NCBI GenBank assembly: GCA_903823025.1
Contig: CAIJRK010000044.1
Location: forward strand, 62,001-126,000
From: an uncultured beta proteobacterium
GTDB lineage: Bacteria > Pseudomonadota > Gammaproteobacteria > Burkholderiales > Burkholderiaceae_C
DNA: 64,000 nt
Reading direction: 5' to 3'
Every line of letters starts with the position of its first letter. Position 1 is the stretch's first letter. The position numbers and the translations under genes are program-made. The notes below the pieces were generated by a model that did not search any database, was not told where the DNA came from, and worked only from the letters and a program-made list of their open reading frames with translations. Positions 53,555-62,668 of this stretch are shown one piece after another.

Positions 53555-55750
53555 TCAAAAGTGCACATTCAGCGCAACATGGATCGAGCGGCCCATGCCG
53601 GGAACCGGAACGCCCCACGGAATGCCGTTGCTGGTCATCGACGCGCCTTGGCCGACATAAGCGCCGCCCAACGGCATTGCGTAAAACTGGTTGAAGACGT
53701 TTTCGACGCCGACATCGAGACGGACGTGTTTCCACGCGTAGCTGCTGCGCAGATTGAACAGGCTGTAGCCGCCCGTCTGCCTCTCGTTGCGCACTGGCGA
53801 CACCTGCGTTTTGGCTGCGACCAGTTGAAGCTCGGCGGTGTTGGTCCACGTTCCCAGCTTTTGCACGACTGTCAGTTTCGCGTTGAGCGGCATGATGTTG
53901 TAGAGTGGCTCGCCCGTAGTCCGGTTCTCGCCCCGCACAAAATTCAGCAAACCGGTTCCCGTGAAGTTGCCGTAATCGTCGGTACTGCCCAGCCGCCTGT
54001 GACCGGACAGGTCGATGCCGTAGAGCTGGGCCGATTGATTGGCGTACTGGAGCAGCACAAAGCCTGTTGTGGCCGCCACGTTCGCGGCGCTGCACTGGTT
54101 GAAGTTGCAGCGGCGCGCATCAATGTAGTCTTGCACGTAGGTGTAGTAGCCGGTCGCTTTTACGCCCCATTGCGCCGCGTCGGCAGCCTGCCAATCGCCG
54201 GTAGCGCTGAAGGTATGGGCCACTTCGGGTTTCAGATCGACATGGCCAACATAGCCGTTGCCATCGCCAACAAAATTATTCATCAACGCTGCCATCGGTT
54301 GCGTTGACCAGGGATAGCGCTGGTAGAGGTTGGGCGAGCGCGATTTGCGGGCATAACCCGCCTCGTAATGCTGCGTCTCGTCTGGCGTGTAACGGCCTAA
54401 AGCGGTCAAATCCCAGTTGTGATCGGTGCGTTCGCGATCCAGCCCATTGAAGGCGGCCGCCTCGTTTCCCCACAAACCCGCCAAGCCGTTGTCGTAGCCC
54501 TGCACGACGGCGGCGTTCGTCTGGACCGTCGTGCTGCGAACGCCCAGCTGGCTGATCCATTGCGGACTCCAGGCGGCTTCCCATTCGCCAAAGACGTCGA
54601 ATTTTTGCCGCTGGCCGTAGTCAACATTCCAGAACGCATTCGGCCCCATCGACCCGCCGACCGGTGGCCACCAGTCGTACAGCGTGTAGTCCTGATACTC
54701 GGCGCCCAGACGAAAAAGATCGCGTTCTGAGGACACGAGGTTGCCCTGAATTGACGCGCCTCTGGTTGTTGCTGTTGTGTCCATTGGCATCCCCGTTCCG
54801 TAGGAAAACCGGTTTGGCCCCATGTCCATTTGGTGCTGGGTGTCTTGGTCGTAGAGACGCGCTTCCAGCGTTCCCCACTGGTACTGCCCGCTGTAGCGCA
54901 GGTTGAGCACCGTGTTCTTGTTGGCGGTCATGTCCATGCGCTGATTCGGAAATCCCTCGAAACCGACCGTTTGCTCCCCCGCGCTCAGTTGCAGCAGATG
55001 GCCTTCGTGTCGCAGAGCCAACCCGATATCCCGATTTTTGGCGGCGCTGTAAGCGGTGGAGCCGACCACGTTCCCGGCCATCAAAGGCCCGCCTTCTTGT
55101 CCCCGGGTCGCGGCCTTGAAGTCTCTGGCCGCCGTGTAATTGTCCGATTGCGAATTGGACTCGTTGTACGACAAGTTGACATCATGGCCGACCCAAGTGG
55201 CGCCCACGTTGTAGCCTTCGGCCTTGCCATTGCTGCGGTAAAAAGTGCCGACCTGCCCTTTGGCAAAAGCGGGTTCTGCCGCCTCGGCAAACTCGGGCGG
55301 CGCGGACTTGACCTGAATCGTGCCGCCAATGCTGTCGCCCCCAACGCTGACCGGCGTGATACCGGCATACACCGTGACGCTGCCCACCTGGGTCGGATCG
55401 ATGTAGGACAGCACCGAATTCATGTGGTTGGGGCACGCGGCCATCAAGTCCATGCCATCGACCTGAATACGCAGGCGGTCATCTGCCAGACCGTGAATAG
55501 CAGGCAGACTTGAGATGCCGCCTGCACCGTAGAGGCTCACACCCGGAATATCTTGCAACAAACGGGCGCTGTCGCTGGTGGCGGCGCGTCGCGGGGCCAG
55601 GCTGGCTTCGTTCATGGGGGTGGCACCCAAAGGTTGAACTTTGGCCGCTGTGACATGGACCACCTCCAAGGTTGGGCCTTCTTGAGCGAGGGCCGCCAGC
55701 GGCAGGGTGGCCAACACGGTCGCCCAGTATTTCAAAGGGAATTTAGTCAT
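53555..55750 (-). CDS. OprC-like TonB-dependent copper receptor
   Basis: A 731-residue outer-membrane receptor: signal peptide (about 1-23), plug domain and 22-strand barrel, with a terminal F (ALNVHF). The two copper motifs of Pseudomonas OprC are present in order: C106-x3-M110 within LMAACPNHMNS and H306-x-M308 within TQHQMDMG. This is strong evidence for copper import across the outer membrane. It lies 32 bases upstream of the Ig-repeat lipoprotein and downstream of mbnH. Confidence 0.9.
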   Translation of the reverse strand: MTKFPLKYWATVLATLPLAALAQEGPTLEVVHVTAAKVQPLGATPMNEASLAPRRAATSDSARLLQDIPGVSLYGAGGISSLPAIHGLADDRLRIQVDGMDLMAACPNHMNSVLSYIDPTQVGSVTVYAGITPVSVGGDSIGGTIQVKSAPPEFAEAAEPAFAKGQVGTFYRSNGKAEGYNVGATWVGHDVNLSYNESNSQSDNYTAARDFKAATRGQEGGPLMAGNVVGSTAYSAAKNRDIGLALRHEGHLLQLSAGEQTVGFEGFPNQRMDMTANKNTVLNLRYSGQYQWGTLEARLYDQDTQHQMDMGPNRFSYGTGMPMDTTATTRGASIQGNLVSSERDLFRLGAEYQDYTLYDWWPPVGGSMGPNAFWNVDYGQRQKFDVFGEWEAAWSPQWISQLGVRSTTVQTNAAVVQGYDNGLAGLWGNEAAAFNGLDRERTDHNWDLTALGRYTPDETQHYEAGYARKSRSPNLYQRYPWSTQPMAALMNNFVGDGNGYVGHVDLKPEVAHTFSATGDWQAADAAQWGVKATGYYTYVQDYIDARRCNFNQCSAANVAATTGFVLLQYANQSAQLYGIDLSGHRRLGSTDDYGNFTGTGLLNFVRGENRTTGEPLYNIMPLNAKLTVVQKLGTWTNTAELQLVAAKTQVSPVRNERQTGGYSLFNLRSSYAWKHVRLDVGVENVFNQFYAMPLGGAYVGQGASMTSNGIPWGVPVPGMGRSIHVALNVHF

Positions 55751-55789
55751 GGTCGAGAGGGGTTGAATGTCGTTTTTGCAGCACCGTGC

Positions 55790-56950
55790 TCACGGGGTCG
55801 TGGACGGATCCGAGAAGCGGGGGTTGCTCAGAAACTCGGTGTCAGTCAGGGTTTTGAGGAAGGCGATCAGGTCGGCCTGCTCCGCTTTGTTCAGCTTGAT
55901 CTGGTTCAGGCGAACGTCTTTGTTGGGGTGATGTCGGCCATCCCCCTTGTTCGGGCCTTCTTCAATAACTCGCCCGCCCGCCGCGTAGAACTCAAGGACT
56001 TGCGCCAGGGTCGTGATGGAGCCGTCGTGCATATAGGGCGCGGTGACCTCGATATTTCTCAAACTCGCCGCGCGGAACATGCCGATGTCTTGGGTGAGGC
56101 CCGAGAGTTCGGCAATGCCACTGTTGCCCTCCGGGTAAGCCCCGCTGCCGCCCAGGTTGTACAGCCCCGTGTTGTGAAACGGCGTCTTCACGTCTTGGGC
56201 ACCTTCTGAAATGACCTGGTCATTGAAGTTGAAGCTGCCGTGGCACTTTGCGCATTGCGCGGTGTCTGAAAAGAACAGCGCCCGCCCCCGTTCTTCGTTC
56301 CCGGCTAACGCGGTTTTCTTCAGCAGGTATTGATCATATTTGCTGTTGGCAGAAATCATCCCGCGCTGAAACACGGCGATGGCCTTGACGATGTTCTCCA
56401 GCCGAATCGGGTCTTCATCACCCTGGAAGGCCGTCTTAAAACGCTCGACATAAGTTGCATCCGCTTTGAAACGCTGCAAAAGAACCGGGAGCGTGGCGTC
56501 GTTGACGCCCATTTCTACCGGGTTTTCACCCAGCAAAGGAATAATCATTTGGCGCTCCATCGTCACCAATGAATAATTGGCCCAGGTAAAAAACGGGTGG
56601 TACGCCGCGTTGGCTAGGGTTTGCGCGCTACGCAGGGTCGGTGTCCCCGTGGCGCCCATTGACACGGCTTTACCATCCGTGAAAGCCAGGTTCTGAAAGT
56701 GACATGACGCACAAGCCATCGTGCCATTGCCCGAGAGTTGTTTGTCATAAAACAGGTGACGCCCGAGTTGAAATTTCTCTTCTGACATCAGGTTGTCAGC
56801 CGGGACACGCGGGACGGGAAAATGGGCGGGTAAGTTCCACTGCCATGCGCTGGGCTGCAGCGAGCGGGATTGAATCAGGTAAAAGCCCAACCCAAGCAGG
56901 AGGCTGGCAGCCACGGCATACAGCCCTCTTTTTTTAAGTTTTGATGTCAT
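55790..56950 (-). CDS. MbnH-like di-haem peroxidase (metallo-mystery pair)
   Basis: A 386-residue protein: an N-terminal signal anchor (LYAVAASLLLGLGFYLIQ), then a bacterial cytochrome c peroxidase/MauG-type fold with two haem motifs, CASCH (about residues 80-84) and CAKCH (about 233-237). Next to an MbnP gene it is the MbnH type, which oxidises a tryptophan of MbnP to kynurenine so that copper can bind. ATG 56950 is taken, as the upstream GTG 56989 lacks an RBS. MbnP precedes it by about 126 bases. Confidence 0.85.
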   Translation of the reverse strand: MTSKLKKRGLYAVAASLLLGLGFYLIQSRSLQPSAWQWNLPAHFPVPRVPADNLMSEEKFQLGRHLFYDKQLSGNGTMACASCHFQNLAFTDGKAVSMGATGTPTLRSAQTLANAAYHPFFTWANYSLVTMERQMIIPLLGENPVEMGVNDATLPVLLQRFKADATYVERFKTAFQGDEDPIRLENIVKAIAVFQRGMISANSKYDQYLLKKTALAGNEERGRALFFSDTAQCAKCHGSFNFNDQVISEGAQDVKTPFHNTGLYNLGGSGAYPEGNSGIAELSGLTQDIGMFRAASLRNIEVTAPYMHDGSITTLAQVLEFYAAGGRVIEEGPNKGDGRHHPNKDVRLNQIKLNKAEQADLIAFLKTLTDTEFLSNPRFSDPSTTP

Positions 56951-57075
56951 TTCAAGTTTCTCGATAAGGCCGTGTTCTTTGAGCTTCACTGCCGCCGACC
57001 CCGTCCGTTTGAGGCGATTAGGGTTGGCGGTGAGGACACCCCTGAATCACAAGGGTGAGTTCAAAACCAAGGTCT

Positions 57076-58800
57076 TTACTTGACGATAAACAGGGTTTGA
57101 GCGGCCCCGTCGTTGATGGGCAAGCCGGTGGTTTTGTCAAGTTGGAACTTGTTAAAGAAACCGGCAACGACGGTGTTATTTGCTATTTGCGCAGGCGTCA
57201 GAGTGGCCGGTGAAACCGCGACGGCCTGTTTCCCCGACATCCAGGTTTTTGACGTGGTGAGGTCCAGCCCACCAAACAAGGCGCTCAAATCCAGTGCGAT
57301 TTTTTGATTTGCCGCATTGAAACTTGCCAGCTTGTAGTTGGCACGATTCGGACTGGCGCAGTTGGTGATGAGACCTTGAACCGGATCGCCCTTGCAGCCC
57401 GTTGACCCCAGATGGACCATCGTTGTCGCTGACGCGATGGCCTCGCCACCGCCTACCACGGCAGGAATGGCATTCGAGGTAAATTCAATTTTGGTGAATT
57501 TACGACCACTTTGCCAGCCCCACGCCATCGCTGAATTCAGCAGTGGCAACGGGGTTGCTTTGACGGCGCCATCGTCCAGCGTTTGTGCGTAGTAGCTATG
57601 GTTAAGTGGCACCACCGGGCCGCCATCGGCAGACAGCACCGGCACGCCCACCGTGAACGCGACACCCACGTAATTGCCAGGGGCTACCTTGCCGGTCAGT
57701 GCGGTGTAGGTGGACGTCGAGGCGTTGGTGCTGCAAGCGCCCGTGCTGTCTTCAAAATCGAGCAAGGCGACATTGCGGCCTTGATTATCATTTTCAGTGA
57801 GCAGCAAGGGGGCATAGCCGCCAGCGGCATCAATCAGTGAAACGCCAGACACATAGAAACGCAAATCTTTGATCTTGCCAACTGTGCCCGCACCCGCATT
57901 TGCATTACCCAACGACAGCTCAGTCGCGCATCCCGTTGTTCCTACGGGCGTTGCGCCATTCACCACGTCAAAGTTGATAGTGACGGCCTGGGTTGCCTGG
58001 GCTGCCACCAGTTGACCTACCGCAATAGCTGCTTTCAAGGTGTCGGCACCGGCCATACTTGCAGTGGTCACAGAGGCCTGGTTAAACAGCGCCGCAGGTG
58101 TGGCTGCATTGGCAGCGGCTTGCGTCAGCAAGACAGATTCTGCCTGTTGCACCAGCACCGATTGCGTGGCCTGGTCGGTTGACGCAGCGGTAGAACCCAC
58201 CAAGGCTTTGGCATCTTTTAGTACCTTGGCCAAAATTTTGGCGGCTTCATGCGTTCGGACGTAGTCGTTCGTTTGGTCGGCAGCAGTTCCTTTTTTCAGC
58301 ACATAGTTTTCCAGCGCACTCACGCCTGCGGTCGTGATGCCCAAGGACGCCACGACGGCTGCATCCGCTTGCGCAACTGAGTTGCCGGCACGCACTTTTT
58401 CTTGCACCAGGGTGGTCATCGGACTCACGAACGAGGCGCCGGCAGGCGCTGTCAGCGTAAACGGATGGCCCACGGCCACATTCGTGTCTTGGTCAATTGA
58501 AGTTGCGGGAACCTCCGCCACGATGGGGTATTTGCTTTCGTCACCCATCGTAATGCCGACTATTTGGTAAGCGCCATTCGCATCCGTCGTCGCCAACGGT
58601 TCGCCCACATCGCCCACACCGTTTTTATTCAGATCCAAATAAACCTTGACCCCGCTCAGATAGCCATCCGCGACCACGCCCGATAAGGAGGCGGTCTCTG
58701 GCGTTACTGCACTGTCGCTACCGCCGCCGCCACAAGCCGTTAGAACTGCGGCAGCGATCAGGCCGCTGGTGACCATTTTTGTTTTGAATAGTTTTTTCAT
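57076..58800 (-). CDS. MbnP-family copper-binding lipoprotein with N-terminal extension (metallo-mystery pair)
   Basis: A 574-residue lipoprotein. The signal peptide ends in VLTACGGGG (C23). An extra N-terminal module (about 38-85, SGVVADGYLSGVKVYLDLNK) looks like a repeat of carboxypeptidase-regulatory type. A helical spacer follows, and the MbnP domain starts at about 272 (AVTINFDVVNG). The four conserved cysteines are C291, C356, C469 and C481, and the W427-x-W429 pair lies in AMAWGWQSGRKF, where the converted tryptophan would be sought. Usual MbnP proteins are much shorter, so the first 270 residues are unusual. It pairs with mbnH downstream. Confidence 0.88.
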   Translation of the reverse strand: MKKLFKTKMVTSGLIAAAVLTACGGGGSDSAVTPETASLSGVVADGYLSGVKVYLDLNKNGVGDVGEPLATTDANGAYQIVGITMGDESKYPIVAEVPATSIDQDTNVAVGHPFTLTAPAGASFVSPMTTLVQEKVRAGNSVAQADAAVVASLGITTAGVSALENYVLKKGTAADQTNDYVRTHEAAKILAKVLKDAKALVGSTAASTDQATQSVLVQQAESVLLTQAAANAATPAALFNQASVTTASMAGADTLKAAIAVGQLVAAQATQAVTINFDVVNGATPVGTTGCATELSLGNANAGAGTVGKIKDLRFYVSGVSLIDAAGGYAPLLLTENDNQGRNVALLDFEDSTGACSTNASTSTYTALTGKVAPGNYVGVAFTVGVPVLSADGGPVVPLNHSYYAQTLDDGAVKATPLPLLNSAMAWGWQSGRKFTKIEFTSNAIPAVVGGGEAIASATTMVHLGSTGCKGDPVQGLITNCASPNRANYKLASFNAANQKIALDLSALFGGLDLTTSKTWMSGKQAVAVSPATLTPAQIANNTVVAGFFNKFQLDKTTGLPINDGAAQTLFIVK

Positions 58801-58873
58801 TTTTGATTTCCCGTTGATAAAAAGTTAGAAAGTTAGTGGCGGTAGTCGCCGACACTGGCCACACGCAGCGGGC

Positions 58874-58900
58874 GCACCCAGACCTTGATGGTCTGGGTGC
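58874..58900. other. Perfect 11-bp hairpin between DUF2946 and mbnP
   Basis: GCACCCAGACC (58874-58884) pairs with GGTCTGGGTGC (58890-58900) around TTGAT. No T run follows on either strand. It may mark RNA processing or attenuation between the two genes. A short minus-strand frame through it reads FEPPGTQTIKVWVRPLRV, with no start codon. Confidence 0.4.
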
Positions 58901-58976
58901 CTGGGGGCTCAAAATTTAGGGTTAGGTCGAAGCGTCGCCGTTTTTAATCGGCTGCTTCAGGTCAATCAGCGTTAGC

Positions 58977-59459
58977 TCAGACGACAGCGGGCGGCCCACG
59001 CGGGAGCGGCGTGAATACAAACTGGGTGACGAAGAAAAAAGTCTGCCGGATCGTGGGTGCCCCGGCGTCGTCTAACACGCTGAAGAGGTGACGCCAAGCG
59101 TTTGGCGGGGGCGCTGCATGATCTGTGCAGAGCAGGCAAAACGGGCAGTGATCAAGGGAGAAGGCAGCTTCCTGCCCGTCAGGGGAAGCCGTCGAAATAG
59201 GGGGGGCGCCCAAGTCAGCGCGGGGTTCCGGGCTGCTGGCGGCGCTGGTTGTCGGACGCGCGGTGCTTGGCGATTGGCCCAACATCACCCAACGGGTTCC
59301 GGTGCTGGTGCAAACCTCCGTCCAGGCCGAAGTGCCACCCCGCGCCATCACCAGCGCGTGTGACAGCGTCGGCGCGAGTGCCCCGAACACCGCAATCAGC
59401 ATGGTCAGCCACACCGCCAACGGGCGGCGCAGCAAAGCAAAGTGCAGTTTCAGTGGCAT
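58977..59459 (-). CDS. DUF2946 protein, second of three
   Basis: A 160-residue protein. An N-terminal helix (about 14-36), DHCPFCLLC in the middle and LPRGPPAVV at the end match DUF2946. A disordered Ser/Pro/Ala stretch (about 65-90) precedes the cysteine motif. It lies between PCu(A)C and mbnP on the minus strand. Confidence 0.8.
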   Translation of the reverse strand: MPLKLHFALLRRPLAVWLTMLIAVFGALAPTLSHALVMARGGTSAWTEVCTSTGTRWVMLGQSPSTARPTTSAASSPEPRADLGAPPISTASPDGQEAAFSLDHCPFCLLCTDHAAPPPNAWRHLFSVLDDAGAPTIRQTFFFVTQFVFTPLPRGPPAVV

Positions 59460-59516
59460 GACCGAATCGGGGATAGCAGGGTTTGTGGCAAGACGCAGGC
59501 GAAAAACGGTTAACTG

Positions 59517-59993
59517 TTAGTGCTTGCCGTGGTTCATGGCAGGCATGGCATCGGCCTTCATGCCCGGGGCAACCGTCGCTACCGGCACGTTGAGTTCTAC
59601 TTTCTCTTCAACGCCTTTGGCGTCTTTAAACACCAAGGTTAAAGGCACGCTGCTGTCCTTGAGCAAAGGCGATTTCAAGTCCATCAACATGACGTGATAC
59701 CCACCGGACTTGAGTTCTACCGTTTGCCCGGCGGGAATATCCAAAACCGGCACAGCACGCATTTTCATAATGTTGCCGTCCATCTTCATCTCATGAACCT
59801 CGGCGACACCGGCAACAGGCGATGAAGCGCCAACCAGTTGAGCGCCTTCTTTGGCCGTGATTTTCATGAAGGCACCCGTGGCTTTTTGGCCTTGCACCGT
59901 GGTGCGAACCCAGGCGTCTTTGACCTCGACAGTTTGGGCGTAAGCGGTACCACAGACGAGGGCGGCGATCAGGGTCAGTGTTTTCAGTTTCAT
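59517..59993 (-). CDS. PCu(A)C periplasmic copper chaperone
   Basis: A 158-residue protein. The signal peptide (about 1-19: MKLKTLTLIAALVCGTAYAQ) is followed by the cupredoxin-like PCu(A)C fold. The metal pattern H(M)-x10-M ... H-x-M is present as VHEMKMDGNIMKM and GGYHVMLM. A Met/His-rich tail (APGMKADAMPAMNHGKH) adds a copper site. ATG 59993 is chosen as it begins the signal peptide. It would deliver Cu(I) to oxidases or other periplasmic targets. Confidence 0.92.
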   Translation of the reverse strand: MKLKTLTLIAALVCGTAYAQTVEVKDAWVRTTVQGQKATGAFMKITAKEGAQLVGASSPVAGVAEVHEMKMDGNIMKMRAVPVLDIPAGQTVELKSGGYHVMLMDLKSPLLKDSSVPLTLVFKDAKGVEEKVELNVPVATVAPGMKADAMPAMNHGKH

Positions 59994-60172
59994 CAAGTTC
60001 TCCAGTAGCAGTAAAAAATTGGATGTGAGAAGGCGCACGCAGCATCGTGGCTGCCTCAAAGGTAGAGGACAAAAAGGGAGCGTATTTGCCAGGGAAAAGC
60101 GCCCAGGCGCTCAAGAAGATAGGCGTTTAACGCCCTGAAAAAACAGGGTGCCCGCGTGAACTCTTCAAGAGA

Positions 60173-60541
60173 TCAGGAAAAATTCGGGGGGCCGCGCGCC
60201 GGTAGTGGCGCCGCGATGCGTGCGATAAGGAGGACGCTTGGAAGGCTTTGCAGCACGTCGTCCAAGGCTTGAGTCGGTTCCGCCGTTAGATGCGTCGTGA
60301 GAGGCGGTGCGCTGGCGTTCACGCACAAGGGACAGTGCATGAGGGGGCTGGCGGTTTGCTGGCTGTCGTCATCCGCGCTGACCGTCACCACCGTCATCAT
60401 GCCCGCACCTGAGCAAATCAGCGTCAGGGTCTGCGGTTGCACCAGCGGCGAGGCTATCGCTACCCCGATAGACAAGACAAACCACACCAGCATGAAGCGG
60501 GTGATCAGGTGAGCGTTGCGCAGGGCTTGCAAAATTGACAT
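60173..60541 (-). CDS. DUF2946 protein, third of three
   Basis: A 122-residue protein: hydrophobic helix (about 14-35), MHCPLCVN with the HCPxC motif and a LPARGPP end. ATG 60541 (MSILQALRNAHLIT) is preferred over the longer frame. It begins the minus-strand copper cluster. Confidence 0.78.
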   Translation of the reverse strand: MSILQALRNAHLITRFMLVWFVLSIGVAIASPLVQPQTLTLICSGAGMMTVVTVSADDDSQQTASPLMHCPLCVNASAPPLTTHLTAEPTQALDDVLQSLPSVLLIARIAAPLPARGPPNFS

Positions 60542-60586
60542 GGGTCGAATTATGACTGATGCCACCGCACACGCTCAAGTTAGAAC

Positions 60587-61396
60587 CTAGAGACGACTGA
60601 GCAACTCGGCCTTCTTGGTCGCGAATTCCTGTTCGCTCAAAATGCCGCGTGATTGCAGCGTTGCCAGCTTTTCAAGACTGCTAAAGATGTCGCTTTGCCC
60701 CACTGAACTGCTGGTTGTGGAGGTTGTCGCCGGTGCTGGCGCGTAGCCAGTCGTGTGGCTATTGCTATTGCCATTAGTGTTATTGCTGTTGTTGTTTGTG
60801 TTGCTATGGCTATAGCTAGGGGTCACTGCAACAAACGCTTTGGCGGGGGCGACGCCATTGACACTCACAATCGGCAACTGACTCAAATCCACATAGCCAT
60901 ATTGACTGCTGAACGTCACCGAGGAGCCACCGCTTTGTTGTTGTGATACACCGCCAATCTGGTGATCCAGCGTGTCATAAATCGTGACTTGGCCGTTTGT
61001 CTCAATCGCCAGGCGATGCGCTTGCGAGAACCAGGCATAGCGCAAGCCATTTTGGCCGCCAGTGCTATTGGGCCAACGCAAATCCGGCCCCCACCAATCA
61101 GGCTGAACCGGGGTGGCAACATACAAGTTGCTGTTGTTGCTATTCAGGCGCGACAACTCAGCGCACAGACTATCCACGCGCCCTTTGAGGTTGTTGTTAA
61201 ACATATCCCCAATCATGGTCATGCCGCCTTGCATCCATTGGCCGGAGCCGCCAAATTCCGGGTGACTGAATTGAGCCATGCTGCCATTGCCGTTGCTCAC
61301 CGAGATCAACATGGACTGCACGGCGTCCAAGCTGAAACCATGGCGCTGGGCCACATCATTGAGGGCCTGTTGGCCGGAAGAAGAAAGTTGACGCAT
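60587..61396 (-). CDS. SHOCT domain protein
   Basis: A 269-residue soluble protein. The last 35 residues form a SHOCT domain (LEKLATLQSRGILSEQEFAT). A Ser/Asn/Thr-rich low-complexity linker precedes it (about 205-245). The N-terminal part has mixed helix and beta sequence, including WWGPDLRWPNSTGGQNGLRY. ATG 61396 is preferred over the longer frame to 61465. Function unknown. SHOCT domains are short helical adaptors. Confidence 0.8.
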   Translation of the reverse strand: MRQLSSSGQQALNDVAQRHGFSLDAVQSMLISVSNGNGSMAQFSHPEFGGSGQWMQGGMTMIGDMFNNNLKGRVDSLCAELSRLNSNNSNLYVATPVQPDWWGPDLRWPNSTGGQNGLRYAWFSQAHRLAIETNGQVTIYDTLDHQIGGVSQQQSGGSSVTFSSQYGYVDLSQLPIVSVNGVAPAKAFVAVTPSYSHSNTNNNSNNTNGNSNSHTTGYAPAPATTSTTSSSVGQSDIFSSLEKLATLQSRGILSEQEFATKKAELLSRL

Positions 61397-61471
61397 AGGG
61401 ATTGAGGAGTAAGAAGTGGGATGGGAGGCGGTTGCGAAAGATAACGCAACCAAGAAGTCGGGCAACGTCAG

Positions 61472-61867
61472 TTAGGCGTTGCCAGCAAAACGACCGCGCA
61501 GATACGTCACAATCGCGCCGGAGTCATGGAGCCACTGGCTGTTGCCTGTGGCATCGGTTATTTTCAGGCAAGGCACTTTGGCTTTTCCGCTGGCACGCAT
61601 CAAATCGTCCCGATTAGCGCCTTCTTGTTGCGCATCCAGATGCTCTATTTTTAACGACAAGCGGCGCATTTCCTGACGCACCTTGATGCAAAAAGGACAG
61701 GTTTTGTATTGATAGAGGGCCAGACTTTGGCACTGCTGGTCAACGCTGGCCTGCAAGGCTGGCACCCGCATCAAGCCTTTAGGACGTGTCAGAAATTCCC
61801 AAAACAAGATCACGGGACCCAACAAGAACCTCAAAGTTTTGAAGAACGCTCTCATGACAGATTTCAT
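61472..61867 (-). CDS. Glutaredoxin-family protein, membrane-anchored
   Basis: A 131-residue protein with a hydrophobic N-terminal stretch (about 8-25) and a glutaredoxin domain (from LALYQYKTCPFCIKVRQEMR), with the CPFC active site and the VPCLKITD segment before a cis-Pro region. The start is ATG 61867 (MKSVMRAFFKTLRFLLGP). It may reduce glutathione-mixed disulfides at the membrane. Confidence 0.88.
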   Translation of the reverse strand: MKSVMRAFFKTLRFLLGPVILFWEFLTRPKGLMRVPALQASVDQQCQSLALYQYKTCPFCIKVRQEMRRLSLKIEHLDAQQEGANRDDLMRASGKAKVPCLKITDATGNSQWLHDSGAIVTYLRGRFAGNA

Positions 61868-61880
61868 GCTCAACTCCCAA

Positions 61881-61911
61881 AAATAAATAAAAAGGCAGCC
61901 CGTCGGCTGCC
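61881..61911 (-). terminator. Rho-independent terminator after the H1-like gene
   Basis: GGCAGCC (61894-61900) and GGCTGCC (61905-61911) form a 7-bp stem with loop CGTC. On the minus strand it is followed by TTTTTATTTATTT. It lies right after the stop of the gene at 61919. Confidence 0.85.
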
Positions 61912-61918
61912 GGCAAGA

Positions 61919-62668
61919 TTAGAGCGTCAAAGCCTGTGGAGCATTGGCCAGTTTGTAGCCGCCTTTTGGACCCACCAGGATACGACCCAGATCAATCAAC
62001 TTCTTGATGGCTGCGGTCATGGAACCCAGCGGAATGCCCGTTGCCAAACCAATCGCGGATTGGTTAATCGGGTTGAAGTCGCTGGTGTTCAACAGCCCTT
62101 CAAAATGCTGAAAAAGTTTGGAGGGATTGCCGCTCAAGGTCACGGCTGCACCTGAAGCACTGGCCCGCTTGGGCGCGCTCGCCTTGGCCGGTGCCTTGAC
62201 TTTGGCAGTGGTTTTGACTTTAACGGGCGCCTTCACCTTGGCCGGGGCTTTTGTTTTGACTTTGGGTGTTGGCGTTTTAACGACGGCTAATTTTTTCTTC
62301 GTCTTGATTTTGACGTCTGCCGCTGCCAGTTCTTCTGGAATGCTCACATTTTTCTTAGCCGCGCGGGTCGGCACAACACGCACGGGAACATCCAGCACGG
62401 TAGGCTGGTCGTCATTGATCAATTCCGAGGCGACCAGATAGACCTTCTTGAATTCATCTTCAATACCGGCAATAGTTTGCGAAAGACGCGCTACGACTTT
62501 CCAGTTTTCAAACAAAACATCATTGCCCAAACCATAGGGATTGGACAACATGGCGACGCTGACGCGATCAGCGTATTCCTTGACGGCAGCTTTGAGTTTC
62601 TCATCAGCTGCAAAGGCAGCGGAGCCCGCTTTTTGAATGGCGGACAGGGTCGAACTAGAGAGTGACAT
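61919..62668 (-). CDS. Lys/Ala/Pro-rich (histone H1-like) protein with winged-helix-like end
   Basis: A 249-residue protein. The N-terminal 90 residues are helical and acidic/mixed. A basic linker (about 120-175) of repeated KVKAPVK and KTKAPAK units resembles histone-H1-like bacterial DNA-binding tails. The C-terminal 70 residues (NQSAIGLATGIPLGSMTAAIKKLIDLGRILVGPKGG, split here by position) look like a winged-helix: LATGIPLGSMTAAIKKLIDL. Possible DNA-bound regulator or nucleoid protein. No named family recognised. Confidence 0.75.
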   Translation of the reverse strand: MSLSSSTLSAIQKAGSAAFAADEKLKAAVKEYADRVSVAMLSNPYGLGNDVLFENWKVVARLSQTIAGIEDEFKKVYLVASELINDDQPTVLDVPVRVVPTRAAKKNVSIPEELAAADVKIKTKKKLAVVKTPTPKVKTKAPAKVKAPVKVKTTAKVKAPAKASAPKRASASGAAVTLSGNPSKLFQHFEGLLNTSDFNPINQSAIGLATGIPLGSMTAAIKKLIDLGRILVGPKGGYKLANAPQALTL

